Positions 12,122 to 23,408 of a stretch of 64,000 nt of DNA are shown piece by piece; within the stretch, counting starts at the first letter, position 1; every line of letters starts with the position of its first letter. The notes below the pieces were generated by a model, which worked only from the letters and a program-made list of their open reading frames with translations, had not been told where the DNA came from and ran no database searches. Origin of the DNA: Euryodendron excelsum. Lineage: Eukaryota; Streptophyta; Magnoliopsida; Ericales; Pentaphylacaceae. A program made the translations under genes and the position numbers. The stretch lies in NCBI GenBank assembly GCA_033060915.1, contig CM065381.1:8549001-8613000 (forward strand), given 5' to 3'.

Positions 12122-15061
12122 GAGTATAAAGATTAGGTATGGTGATACATAAAGAATGCCATAAGGGGTGCGTTCTGACTACTGTAACATTTTTTAAAGT
12201 CGTTAGTAGCCATCAATCATAGGTATAAGGAAAGAGAGATTCTCTATATATATGGTCCTCGTCTATATAGTGGCATGTGCCATGAGAATCCATATCCTCC
12301 TTTGGTGTTTCTTTCTATATTCAAAAACACGTGGGAAGGAAAACGCCTTAACCAGGAATTGACCAATGATATTGCTGCATGGACAGAGAATGCGGTACAC
12401 GAAAGAGGCAAACGATCAGAATTCGTATTATGGAGGTGCGACTGCCACCTTTCTTATTCGATTTTCTTTCCTAAGGGAAAATAATCTGAATTAATGGACT
12501 ACATCTTTATGTAATTGGAATTGATGGGCGTATATTCTCATCTCCATAGGTAAAAATAGTATTCAATTACTTCGGGGAGTAATCAATGAAGATTGGAATG
12601 AGCTGTAAATTCAGATTTACTGAATTTGAGACTTGACAATTCTTTGGACCCAAACTATAAAAGATTTATTTCTTGTGAATCTTCTAGTCATGACGTGAAT
12701 GGCATATCTTTGATCCGACCGATGCGAGAATTAATTGATTTGCACATAAGTTGCCCCAAACAATCCTAAGTGCATAGCCATATAATAATAATAGTAGTAG
12801 TATGCAACATTGTAAGGGAAAATTTGACTCAGCTGCCAAAATCACAACTGAAATGTGAAATTATCTTTCTTCTTTTTAATGATATAACACATAATTTTAG
12901 TAAAAAGAGAAATTTTTTTTGTTTGTTATCCTTGGAATTTGGGAGGAGTATATTATATGAATCACAAATTAAAGGGAAAGGAAATATTGCCTTATTATTT
13001 TCTCGCTTGTATATGAAGGAAAGAATAAGATGAATTAAGATATGGTTCTAATAATAAAATCTAAATTTTTACATTCAAGTCGTCGGAGGGAGATGAAGAA
13101 GATGACAAATTGGACAATACCATGATTACTCCAATTCATGAAGGGGAAAAGTATTTTTATGCAGAAATAAAAGCAGATACAGTTTTATATGTGCTAGTGG
13201 TAGTTTTTAGTCTTAATAAGAGTAAATTGCATGATTATACAGTATAACTATGAGTGTTACCTTCAATAATAGACCCTACCATGCTTGCTTTATAAAACAC
13301 TCATGATTTGGCAAAATGGCCGTGTGACTAATTTCACCTATCACTAATACCACGTATTTGCATGGAATTATACCTAAGTTTCTTTTTGTGCTCAACTTAT
13401 CATCTCAGCTCACTATTAAATGAGGTTAGTTGTTTTTTTTTCTAATCGTGTCCAGATCAACTTGCGAGCAATGAGACTAGTTATTTTGTGAAAAATTATC
13501 CCTAACCCTGAAAAGTCAATCCACAATTCAAATTACTACTTCAAAAAAAAAAAAATTTGAATTTTCCCCCCAAGATTTCTCACTACACTACACTCATTAG
13601 AGAAGAAATGTAGTTTTCGATTTCAAATTTTCAGTGAGTAATTTGAAAAATGGTCCAAACCCACATGGACACACCAAGACTTTACTTTTGTAAATCTAAT
13701 CCCCAAGGTTACGTTTTGTATGCAGGAATAGAATAAAATAGAATGTTCATTCCTACAACCTTCACGTTAGTACTTAAAGAATAATGAATATGTATAAATA
13801 ACTTTATTTTCATCTGCTCGACAAATTTAAAATTCAAGCATAACATTAACAAAAAAAATTATTTAGAATTTTTTTTCTACATATGGTGCATCCAATAGTC
13901 TTGAAACTCTAAACCAGTTGACTTAAGAGTCAACCAAGAAGGGTGGAAAAAAGTTCAAATTCCATCCATAAATTAAAAAAAGATTGCACCGTAATCATAT
14001 AATGTAATATCAAAAAATGTCCCTATGAGAATGTCATTGTCACTCACAACTTGTGTAAAAAACTGAGTAACGCATGGAACAAAATCAAAGTGAATTTGAA
14101 AATAACACTTACGTTGCTTTATTTTTTAAATTTATCACTTATGACAATATTGCATTTAGTAGAAATAGTATTATTTATAATTCTATCATTTTTTTAACTT
14201 CATCATTTAAATCAACTTATAGGCTGGTTTACTTAAGTAGTTTATGGCTTTTTTTATTAATCTTTATTTTATTTATGTAAAAATTGACAACATAAGCTCA
14301 AAATCGATAAAAATAAAAATTTAGATTAAAAACAATTAAATAAGTTGTCAACTAAAATTTTTAAAAAAATACTAATACCAGTCGAGGAGTGACCATCCCT
14401 TGCTATTAATGTTAGCACTCTCAAATTTAGAAAGGTGATAAGTCAAAATCAATAAAAAAACAATATATTGTCACCAATTTTTTGGGCTTCAATGGGCCTA
14501 GCACCACATAAATAAGCATAGGTTTGATTTTTTGCCCTCAACACCTCTACTTTAATAGAAGGAAAGACAGTTTTGAGCAAAACAAAATATATTTAATGCT
14601 CTTAAAGCGTCATGTTATCTTTCATATATTTTTAAAAAATGTAAGGGATCATTTGTTAAGTGGGTCTAAACACATCCACTAGACCCATTTAAAGATGACA
14701 AAATATGAGATGATACTATTTGAGATAGGACGAATTTTGGAAACAAAGTGTAATAAATCGTCCTAACTCAAACTCGTTCTATTTACACATATATTATTTT
14801 TATATACATATATTTTATTAAAATATAATTATTATAATTATTTTATTTTTTGAAAATTTATCTCTTAATTTATTTATTATATATTTAAAAAATTACTAAT
14901 ATAAAATAAAAGGAGACAGAATTGGAGAGGGTTAAGTGAAAAAGAACGAGATGAGATTGGTCCCTACTTAAACCCGCCGGTCACCATCCCAAGGCCCACC
15001 TTACAGGCACTTATTAGAATCGTGAGAGGTGAAACAAAAAGTTTCAAAAGCACTTAATAGC
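10136..15061. other. Intergenic, with one dispersed-repeat scrap
   Basis: No gene was recognised. About 10966-11160 begins TGGCGGACCTAGAATTTTA and runs into GGGAGGGGCAAGGTAAAAA. This resembles the common plant repeat that starts 'tggcggacccagaattt'; a related-looking sequence on the other strand borders the LINE at about 55005-55260. TA repeats lie at about 10929-10949 and 12091-12111. A small GC-richer island at 10255-10370 has no visible coding content. The rest is AT-rich. Confidence 0.55.
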
Positions 15062-15310
15062 TTCTCTAAGCATATGTATATAGTAGGTATACATACTAAA
15101 GGGCAAAAGCGTCATTAAAGCTTCCTTGGTAACGGTAACTGTAGTACAGCCGACAGAATTCTCTTGACTCTCGCTCCCCTCCGTATATGTGCAGCCTATA
15201 CATACATAGTTAGAGAGAGAGAGAGAGAGAGAGCATAGAAAGAAAACGGAAACAACTAACAAGGAAAGCTCTGCATTGGCTTGACAGGGTTATCAATAAC
15301 AGAGGCCAAT
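15062..15310 (+). promoter_or_regulatory. AKT1-type gene 5' flank and leader
   Basis: This is the stretch immediately before the chosen ATG. It includes a GA microsatellite (15212-15233), common in plant 5' leaders, and a TTG codon at 15281 in frame with the ATG. I place the start at the first in-frame ATG (15311). The transcription start cannot be located from sequence alone. Confidence 0.4.
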
Positions 15311-15796
15311 ATGAGGAGTAACAGAAGGCTGTTTAGGGTCTCGATGTGTGGCACTGCTGAGCAAGAGATTGAACAGTTCTCAAGAGATGGAAGCCATTAC
15401 AGTCTCTCTACTGGGATTCTTCCTTCTCTCGGTGCAAGAAGCAACCGCAGGGTTAAGCTCAACAGATTCATTATTTCCCCTTATGACCGCCGTTACAGGT
15501 TCCCAATCTTGTCCATCCTCTGTTTCTCTCTCTCTCTCTGTATACATATATATATATATATATATATCTTTATGTATGAATCTGGTTACAGATATGAAGT
15601 GTTTGCATGTGTGTTTGAAAAATAAATTTTGTGCTGCTTTGATAGTAACGCATGGTGCCAAGTACTAACTTTGTTTTCTTGGTCTGTGTGTATGTGTAAT
15701 GATTTTCTGGGAAAATCTTTGGGTTACGAATATTTAGTGCTTTTGACTTTTTGAGGTTTTTATCGGTTGAATTCATGCCAAAAGGATATAGCTTTA

Positions 15797-15853
<57 letters not shown>

Positions 15854-16476
15854 CTTACGTTACAATGTCATGTCTGTTTCAAAGTTTTTATTTTCTTAGA
15901 ATGATTTGTTTGTTTATTTGTAATTTTCTTTCTTGAGGGTATCCGGAGAAGAACAAAACTGAATCTTGGATGCCTTGTTTGTCCCATTGAAGTATTGATC
16001 CTTCTGTTATTATTAAGATCTTATTTTTTTATCCTTACCATACAATTTCTGTTGCCTTTTTTCCAAAATGTTTTATTCCTTGTGGGAATTTATTATATTT
16101 TTTTGAAATACTTTTTTTGGGAACTTTTTAGTTTTTTTCTTTCGTTGGAATCTTTAATTTCCAAGATAAAGTTTTTCTTGTCCCGATGTTATTTTTCATT
16201 TTATTTTTTATTTAAATGTTATTTTTTTTTTTTTTTTTTTTTTTGGATTGTGCGCATGGGTTTGAATTTGGATGGTAAAAGTGAGAGAATAATTCCCAAT
16301 TGTTGGCCTTAATATTTTCTAGTTGACTTTCTTTGAAATTTTGAACATCCCTTTGGAGGTTGAACAGTGCGTATGCAATTTTCTGCCCTCTTTTTATGTT
16401 TTTGACTTGTTGATTGTTTTGATGGAAAATTTTGATTTGAATACCACTGAAGAGGACCCCATGTCCAGAAATCTGC

Positions 16477-16526
<50 letters not shown>

Positions 16527-19500
16527 TTCTGGGATTCTTCTGGCTTTGTCCAAATTTTCTGGTTACCTGTCTTGACTTTTTTGATTCCCAAATTTTTACA
16601 CTGGTCATATTGACTTCACTGTTGAATCTTCCATTTGATACCTTTTAAGAAGTTTCAGCCTTTCAGCGTCTAGAGTATGAGAATATATACATATGCCCGT
16701 AAATATATATATATATATATATATTTATGGATGATAGAAAATTTAAAATTTTACATAATTTTCACTACGCATCTTGTGGAGTCAGCTATCAATTAAGTTT
16801 GCAGGTTCCACAGCTTCTGTTTTATGGTTCTTGATCTTCTGCCTCTTCTCACATTTCCAACTTTTGTAGAGTTTTTCCTTCTTAATTGTTCTTCCCAGAA
16901 AACAAAAATCAAGTTGATAATTTTTTATCTGAATTTACAGCTTGATTTTCTTGGCTTTCCATGCATAAATTTATTTTCATTGATACGCTGAATTCAGAGG
17001 TTTCCGATACTTCTAAGTGGAAGAACATACTTTTTGCTAAAATTTGCTCAGTTAAACTAATTTTGGCAGGGGATGGGAGACTTTTCTGGTTGTTCTGGTC
17101 CTCTACACAGCTTGGGTGTCGCCATTCGAATTCGGTTTCCTCAACAAGCCGGAGGGCCCACTCGCCATTGCTGATAATGTTGTGAATGGATTCTTTGCCA
17201 TTGATATCATTCTCACATTCTTCGTAGCTTACCTCGACAAAGCTACCTACCTACTCGTTGATGATCGAAAGCAGATTGCTTGGAAATACGCAAGCTCTTG
17301 GTTGGCCTTCGATGTCATATCCACAATCCCCTCTGAACTTGCTAGGAAGATTACTCCTTCCCCTTTCGGATCGTATGGCTTATTCAACATGCTTCGTCTC
17401 TGGCGTCTTCGTAGAGTTAGCTCCCTATTTTCCAGGTACAATATTCTCCCTTCTTTATGAGCTTCAATTATAAAGAATGTTGTTCTTCTAATGCCAAATC
17501 TCCATGTTTCTTTGTTCAAACAGATTGGAGAAAGATAGGAACTTCAACTACTTTTGGGTTCGATGCGCAAAGCTTATTTGTGTAAGTATATTTGAGAATC
17601 CTTGGACTATTGTGTAGCAGAACAATGGGTTTTTCTGGCAATGTACTATCTTATAAACAATGATCAAAATTTCGTTTTAAAGAGCTCTTTTGTTTAGCAT
17701 AGAAACAAAAATGTTTCAGAAACATTTCGGATTTCGGAAGTGACTAATATTAATGCAGTGAAATACAATATTTTGCATTTTTTCTCAATAAAAATTTAAA
17801 ATTATTATCTTTACAACTTATTGTTTAGGTATATTGTGTTTTGTTTTGGTACATTTAACAATGTTCCCGTGCCTTTCTATAGAAATGCTAGAGTTTCATA
17901 TTATTCTACTAGCGTTTCATTTGGTCTCTTAAGAAATAAAAACGTTTTGGCCATGTTTCACTGGAAACAAATAGAAATTTTGTTCTTTGCTTATATGGCT
18001 TTGGTTCCTATTGTAGGTCACCCTTTTTGCGGTTCACAGCGCTGGGTGCTTCTATTATCTCCTCGCCGCACGTTATCATGACCCAAAAAGGACGTGGATT
18101 GGAGCATCCATGGATGACTTCCTTCACCAGAGCCTGTGGATCCGCTATGTGACATCGATTTACTGGTCTATCACTACTCTCACGACTGTTGGGTATGGCG
18201 ATTTGCATGCTCAGAATACAAGGGAGATGATCTTTGACGTGTTCTACATGCTCTTCAACCTCGGACTGACAGCATATCTGATAGGAAATATGACCAACTT
18301 GGTTGTCCATGGCACTAGTAAAACTAGAGAATTTGTGAGTAAATCATTGCTTATAGTTTCAATTCCACAGCTTATATAATTAAAGTCACAATAGATGAAG
18401 ATACCTATATTCGTTGCTTTTGTATAATTGATAACAGAGAGATACCATTCAAGCAGCGTCGAATTTTTCACAAAGAAACCAGTTGCCTGCTCGCCTGCAA
18501 GATCAGATGCTTGCGCACTTGTCTTTGAAGTACAGAACAGACTCGGAGGGGCTGCAGCAGAAGGAGACTCTTGATTCCCTTCCAAAAGCCATCCGATCAA
18601 GCATTTCACATTTTCTATTCTACTCTCTCGTAGATAACGTGTACTTGTTTAAAGGGGTGTCCAATGACTTGCTCTTCCAACTGGTAATACACTAAGAACT
18701 GGCGCCATTTCATTTTATCTCACTTGAATATGTATCCTTTTATTTGGTTAATTTCTACTTTATAAATTTTGAAGGTTTCGGAAATGAAAGCCGAGTATTT
18801 TCCTCCCAAAGAAGATGTGATCTTGCAGAATGAAGCACCCACAGATTTCTACATACTTGTCACTGGAGCTGTGGTAATAATGGGACTTTCACCTTTTGTT
18901 TATGATGGTCCAATGTTTGAATTAAATGAGTCCAAGCTGTACTCTTGTGCTCATTCTAGTTTTAGCCTTTCCTATTGAAAATTGGGAATTTTTTCTTTAA
19001 TTCATTTGCTAACAATGGTTTCTAATGTTTAATTACTTCACAGGATCTGCTAGTCTTCAAAAATGGTGTTGAACAGGCAAGTCCGAATGTTAAAACTCTT
19101 GAGAGGAGTTTGTTAAATTTGATGATCATTTGATTGAATACTTAATAAAATTATATTTAATGATTGCAGGTCGTTGGAGAGGCTAAAACTGGTGATCTCT
19201 GCGGTGAGATTGGTGTGCTGTGTTATAGGCCACAGCTCTTCACAGTGCGGACGAAACGATTGAGTCAGTTACTACGAATGAACCGTACCACATTCCTGAA
19301 TATTGTTCAGGCCAATGTTGGAGATGGAACTATAATCATGAACAATCTCCTTCAGGTCCATAATCCTGATTTACTCACATAGATTTTTCATCAAATGGGT
19401 AAAAATAAAACCTGCTTAAAGGTAGGATTTTGTCTTTCTTTGACTAACATTTATCTAAAACTTCCACCACTCTTCCCATTTTTTTTCTTATATAGTTTCT

Positions 19501-22500
19501 TTCCCCTTTCTGAAACCTCTATGAATTCTGAATATTTGGTTAAATAAAGTACATTGAAGTTTCATATAACGTAGTTAGTAGAATACTTACACATAAACAC
19601 ATGTTTTATGATGTTACCTTGAGACTGAAATTTAACTTCTTTGTTTGGTGGGCAGCATTTGAAAGAACAGAAGGACCCAATTATGGAGGGTGTTTTGCTA
19701 GAGACAGAGAACATGCTTGCTCGTGGTAGAATGGACCTACCTGTCAGCCTATGCTTTGCTACACTTAGGGGAGACGACTTATTGTTGAATAAACTGCTGA
19801 GACGGGGTCTGGACCCAAATGAATCCGACAACAATGGGAGGACCGCATTGGTGTGTATATATCGTGTTGTTTCTATATCAATTTCTAAAGACGCGTTTAT
19901 CTTATTTTCCCTATGTTTTTATGTAAAACCAGCACATAGCAGCATCTAATGGAATTGAGAATTGCGTGCTTCTGCTACTGGATTATGGAGCAGACCCTAA
20001 TAGTAGAGGTATTTTCTTCAACTTTATCAAATCAGTTAGCACAGCCAATTCTGTCACTATAGCCGGTTTTCTTCAATGTTCTTTTTTTAATATTATTTTT
20101 GGCCTTGCTCGGATACGGTTTTTGCTAAGTAGATCCTATAGTTCCACATGACAGCAATCTTATTGTTTTTTAATGTTGGTTTATTTCTTGGGTTGGTTTA
20201 TACAAGTTTTTTTATTTGAAAGCATTTCAATCAACACTTCATTCCAAACTGAATCAGTGCTGCAGATCTATTTATTTTTTATTATCCTTATGTCAATTTT
20301 AGCAACTTTCTGCTCCTTAATTATTACAATTCTACTTGTACATGCTGGTGCCAATTATCCAATTTCAAAGTCTAATCTTGTAGTTGATTTTCTTTGTATT
20401 TTTATACATGCTCTAACAATTGCCGGCCTCTAGAAATCATTGATTATTACTTGGGACAATTATTTATCACACAATTATTTTGCCATTTAATATAGATTAA
20501 CAATGGTTCAGATGTGTTGACATTTAGGAATTGGAAAGTTGCCTATGTTCTATGTCACACTGAAATTATAATTACGGTTGAAATTTCCTGTATTAGGAAC
20601 ACATTGACATTTGCCTTGCACCCCACTTCAACCGGCACAATCTAATAGAATAAAAGGAAAAATTTACCCTGACTTTCATTTAGTTCTAATGTATGTATGT
20701 GTTTAAATTCTTGGTAATATTAGTTTATATTGTTGTAATTGTAGTACATATATATTTCAGTTGCATAATATAATACATCCTCCAGTAGTAATGAACACTT
20801 TCCGGTCAAATCCCATCAATTGATCATAACGATATGATGGATATGCTGCACAGACCCATATATATACAGCAATAAGGGAAAAAAAATAAATAAAAAAAAC
20901 CAATCCGTGGGCTCGGAACATCAGCCATCTTGGTTCAGATCCTCTAAATTTTTTCCAAGTTTACAGAAAATTTCCTTATAATGATATGTCCTGCATCATC
21001 TGTGTTGGCTTATAGTATAACAAACCGACTTATGTACTTTCCACATATAGCAAATCAGTTGACATTCTTCTTTGATCTTCAGTTGACCTTGTTATACTCT
21101 TATCGACAAGAGCTCTGGCATACAATTTCTGGACCTCGTAACTGGACGCTTGCTCGTGCCTAGGAGTCACAGGAATATCTGGTCATAGTATTCTATAATT
21201 TTCTTAATATAGTTACTATCAATAATACAGAAAATGACCCTCCTTTAATTTTTAATTATTCCAATTGGGAGGTTGGCTCTGCATAGATTTTAGATATAGT
21301 CAAAGCATTAATCGGGGTATCTAGCTGTATTATGACATTGAATCTTACCCTTTACATTATCGGACGTTGTGAGTATAGTTATATTAGTTCACCTCACTTT
21401 CTCTCTCTCCCTTTTGTCAATTATAATACCTGCCTCCATCTCCCGGTCCATGACCGAACTCTCTTTCTGCATTGTAATTATGTTTTTTTTCCCTTCATTT
21501 GATACTATTTTGAGCCCTATTTATTAGCCGTGTTGCTTAGTTGTAGTATGCCTAACCCCTTGCTCTTAGGTTTTGCCCTTTCTCTAATGACAACTTCTTT
21601 AAATGTATGCTAATAGTCAACTATGTTTACATATGTACAGATTCAGAAGGGTGTGTACCACTGTGGGAGGCTATAATGGCTAACCATGGACCGGTGGTTA
21701 AGCTACTGGCAGATAATGGTGCAACCATATCTTCCGGTGACGTTGGTCAATTTGCATGCATTGCAGCCGAGCAAAACAACTTGGAGTTGCTCAAGGAAAT
21801 CGTTCGTCACAGAGGGGACGTCACATGTCCCAGCTTCAAGAGCAACAATGGCTCTACCGCTCTTCATGTTGCGGTTTGTGAAGAAAACACTGAAATAGTC
21901 AAATTCCTCTTGGAACAAGGAGCTAGTGCTGATAAACCGGACAACAATGGTTGGACCCCTAGGGACCTTGCTGAACAACAAGGACATGAAGACATAAAAC
22001 TCCTTTTCCAATCCACCAAAGAGGTCAAAACTCAGACCATCGTAGCAATCCCGGAACAGCAGCGAGAAACTCGGTTCCTTGGGAGATTTACTAGCGAACC
22101 CACGATCCGTCCTATGGCCCAGGAAGGCACATCACCAGGAGGAGAAAGGTCATTTGGCCAATCCCGGCCGAGGCGTAGGTCTAATAACTTCCATAATTCC
22201 TTGTTCGGCATCATGTCGGCAGCCCATGGTGGGGATAATGACTTGCTTTTATCTATAAATCATCCTAAATGTGCCGAGACCAGTAGAGATTATGCTCCTG
22301 CAAGAGTGACAGTTAGTTGCCCTGAAAAGGGTGATGCTGCCAGAAAGCTTGTGCTACTTCCACAGAGTTTTCAAGAGCTACTTGAGATTGGTGCTAAAAA
22401 ATTTGGATTCTTGCCTACAAAAATTCTAAGCAAAGATGGAGCTGAAATCGACGATATACAGCTGATTAGAGATGGTGATCATCTTATATTTGTCAGTGAT

Positions 22501-22527
22501 GCCGGAATGGAAGAACATAATCGCTAA
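15311..22527 (+). CDS. AKT1: AKT1-type Shaker inward-rectifying K+ channel, 11 exons
   Basis: Voltage-gated K+ channel of the plant Shaker family, known for K+ uptake at the plasma membrane of root cells and regulated in Arabidopsis by CIPK23/CBL phosphorylation. Exons by eye: 15311-15498, 17070-17435, 17524-17581, 18017-18334, 18438-18683, 18775-18873, 19044-19076, 19170-19355, 19656-19850, 19933-20008, 21641-22527. They sum to 2652 nt (883 aa), with one open frame and no internal stop; Arabidopsis AKT1 is 857 aa. Visible parts: N-terminal [18 protein letters not shown]; an S4-like RLWRLRRV at the end of exon 2; pore TVGYGD at residues 261-266 (18185-18202); a cyclic-nucleotide-binding-like domain at about 375-498; ankyrin repeats at about 520-700 ([33 protein letters not shown]); a KHA domain at about 810-875 ending in [10 protein letters not shown]. 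Exon 7 is a 33-nt micro-exon followed by a GC donor. SKOR/GORK and KAT types are excluded by the N-terminus and the ankyrin/KHA layout. The gene looks functional. Confidence 0.95.
15499..17069 (+). other. AKT1 intron 1 with CT and TA microsatellites
   Basis: This is a 1571-bp GT-AG intron. It carries a short CT/TA compound repeat (about 15524-15567), two long CT tracts (15803-15850 and 16479-16524), a T run (about 16220-16242) and a TA repeat (about 16706-16724). The apparent ORFs with Ser-Leu or Arg-Glu repeats on both strands here are translations of the CT/GA tracts, not genes. Confidence 0.85.
19077..19169 (+). other. AKT1 intron 7 with GC-AG splice sites
   Basis: The exon ends GAACAG and the intron starts GCAAGT, then ends TTGCAG. 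Splicing here joins GVEQ to [17 protein letters not shown], which agrees with plant AKT1 proteins I remember. Reading on through the GC site would change the protein. GC-AG introns are a known minor class in which the rest of the donor (CAG|GCAAGT) is close to consensus, as seen here. Confidence 0.8.
20009..21640 (+). other. AKT1 intron 10, nothing recognised inside
   Basis: A 1632-bp GT-AG intron between two ankyrin-encoding exons. It is AT-rich with short chance ORFs; no transposon ends or coding domains were recognised. Confidence 0.8.
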
Positions 22528-23408
22528 AATGGTGGGGCTTTGAGGCAAAAATGGTACACGGATACATGAATTTTTTTTTGCTTTTCTTTTAGATCTTCAA
22601 AATCTTTGGTGGGTCTGCCAACATTTTTTGACTGCTAATGAAGTGTGAATCTGCCGATTCATTGAGCAGTTCTGGGTTTAACCAAGCGTAAGTTTGCTTG
22701 AAGAAGCATTGATTATTCTATCAAGAATACCAGAACCCTCATTCTTGATCAAACCTAGCAACGTTAAGTGTTAATATTGGGTGCTACATTTATAATTCAA
22801 CATTCCTGGGGCCGTCTTCTATTTGTACCACCAGCACCTTAAATATTTTATCTCAAGTTTTTTCGGCGGCACAATGTATGTTATATATTGTTCATCTCTT
22901 GAAACACTGCCCTGGTTTCCAGTAAGGTTAGTAGATAAGTCTGCAAGGGGCTCAGCAGAAAGCCTAAGTGACTTGAAGAATGTACATATAAATATGGTTA
23001 TATTTTTCATGATGGAGTTATTTAAGAACTGGCTTTACTGGTTGATCTTTACAAGGCAATCTTCTTTCCATTTCTTAAACACATTCTGCACTATAAGGAA
23101 CTTTCTAGGACACGAGAAAACAATTCCGTAGGTAGACCCGTGATAAGTACTACTTCCGTCGTACCTGTAATCCAATAAAAATATGCAGAAATATTGAATT
23201 CACCAGAGCCTCACCAGATTCTGTTTAATTGGATTTTCTAGGGTGTTCATACTCCGGTGAACATTTAGCAACACATGAAATCATAAACATCCTTTCCCTT
23301 CTATAAAAGATAATATAAAAACCGACTTGAGCGAATAAATCTACATGGTAGCTTTTATATCTAAAGCGATAAGATAACCAACAGCTTTCACCTGATCTTC
23401 AGCCCTCA
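22528..23408. other. Convergent 3' region of the AKT1 and RING-CH genes
   Basis: The AKT1 stop (22525-22527) and the RING-CH stop on the minus strand (23409-23411) are 881 bp apart. Both 3' UTRs must lie here or overlap. A candidate plus-strand polyadenylation signal AATAAA occurs at about 23174. No gene is supported in between. Confidence 0.6.

Noticed and set aside
15281..15310. Upstream in-frame TTG as the AKT1 start
   Set aside because: The first in-frame ATG is at 15311 and gives an N-terminus of usual length; plant genes rarely start at TTG.
16212..16613. Several frames with Arg-Glu or Ser-Leu runs
   Set aside because: They are readings of a CT/GA microsatellite inside AKT1 intron 1.
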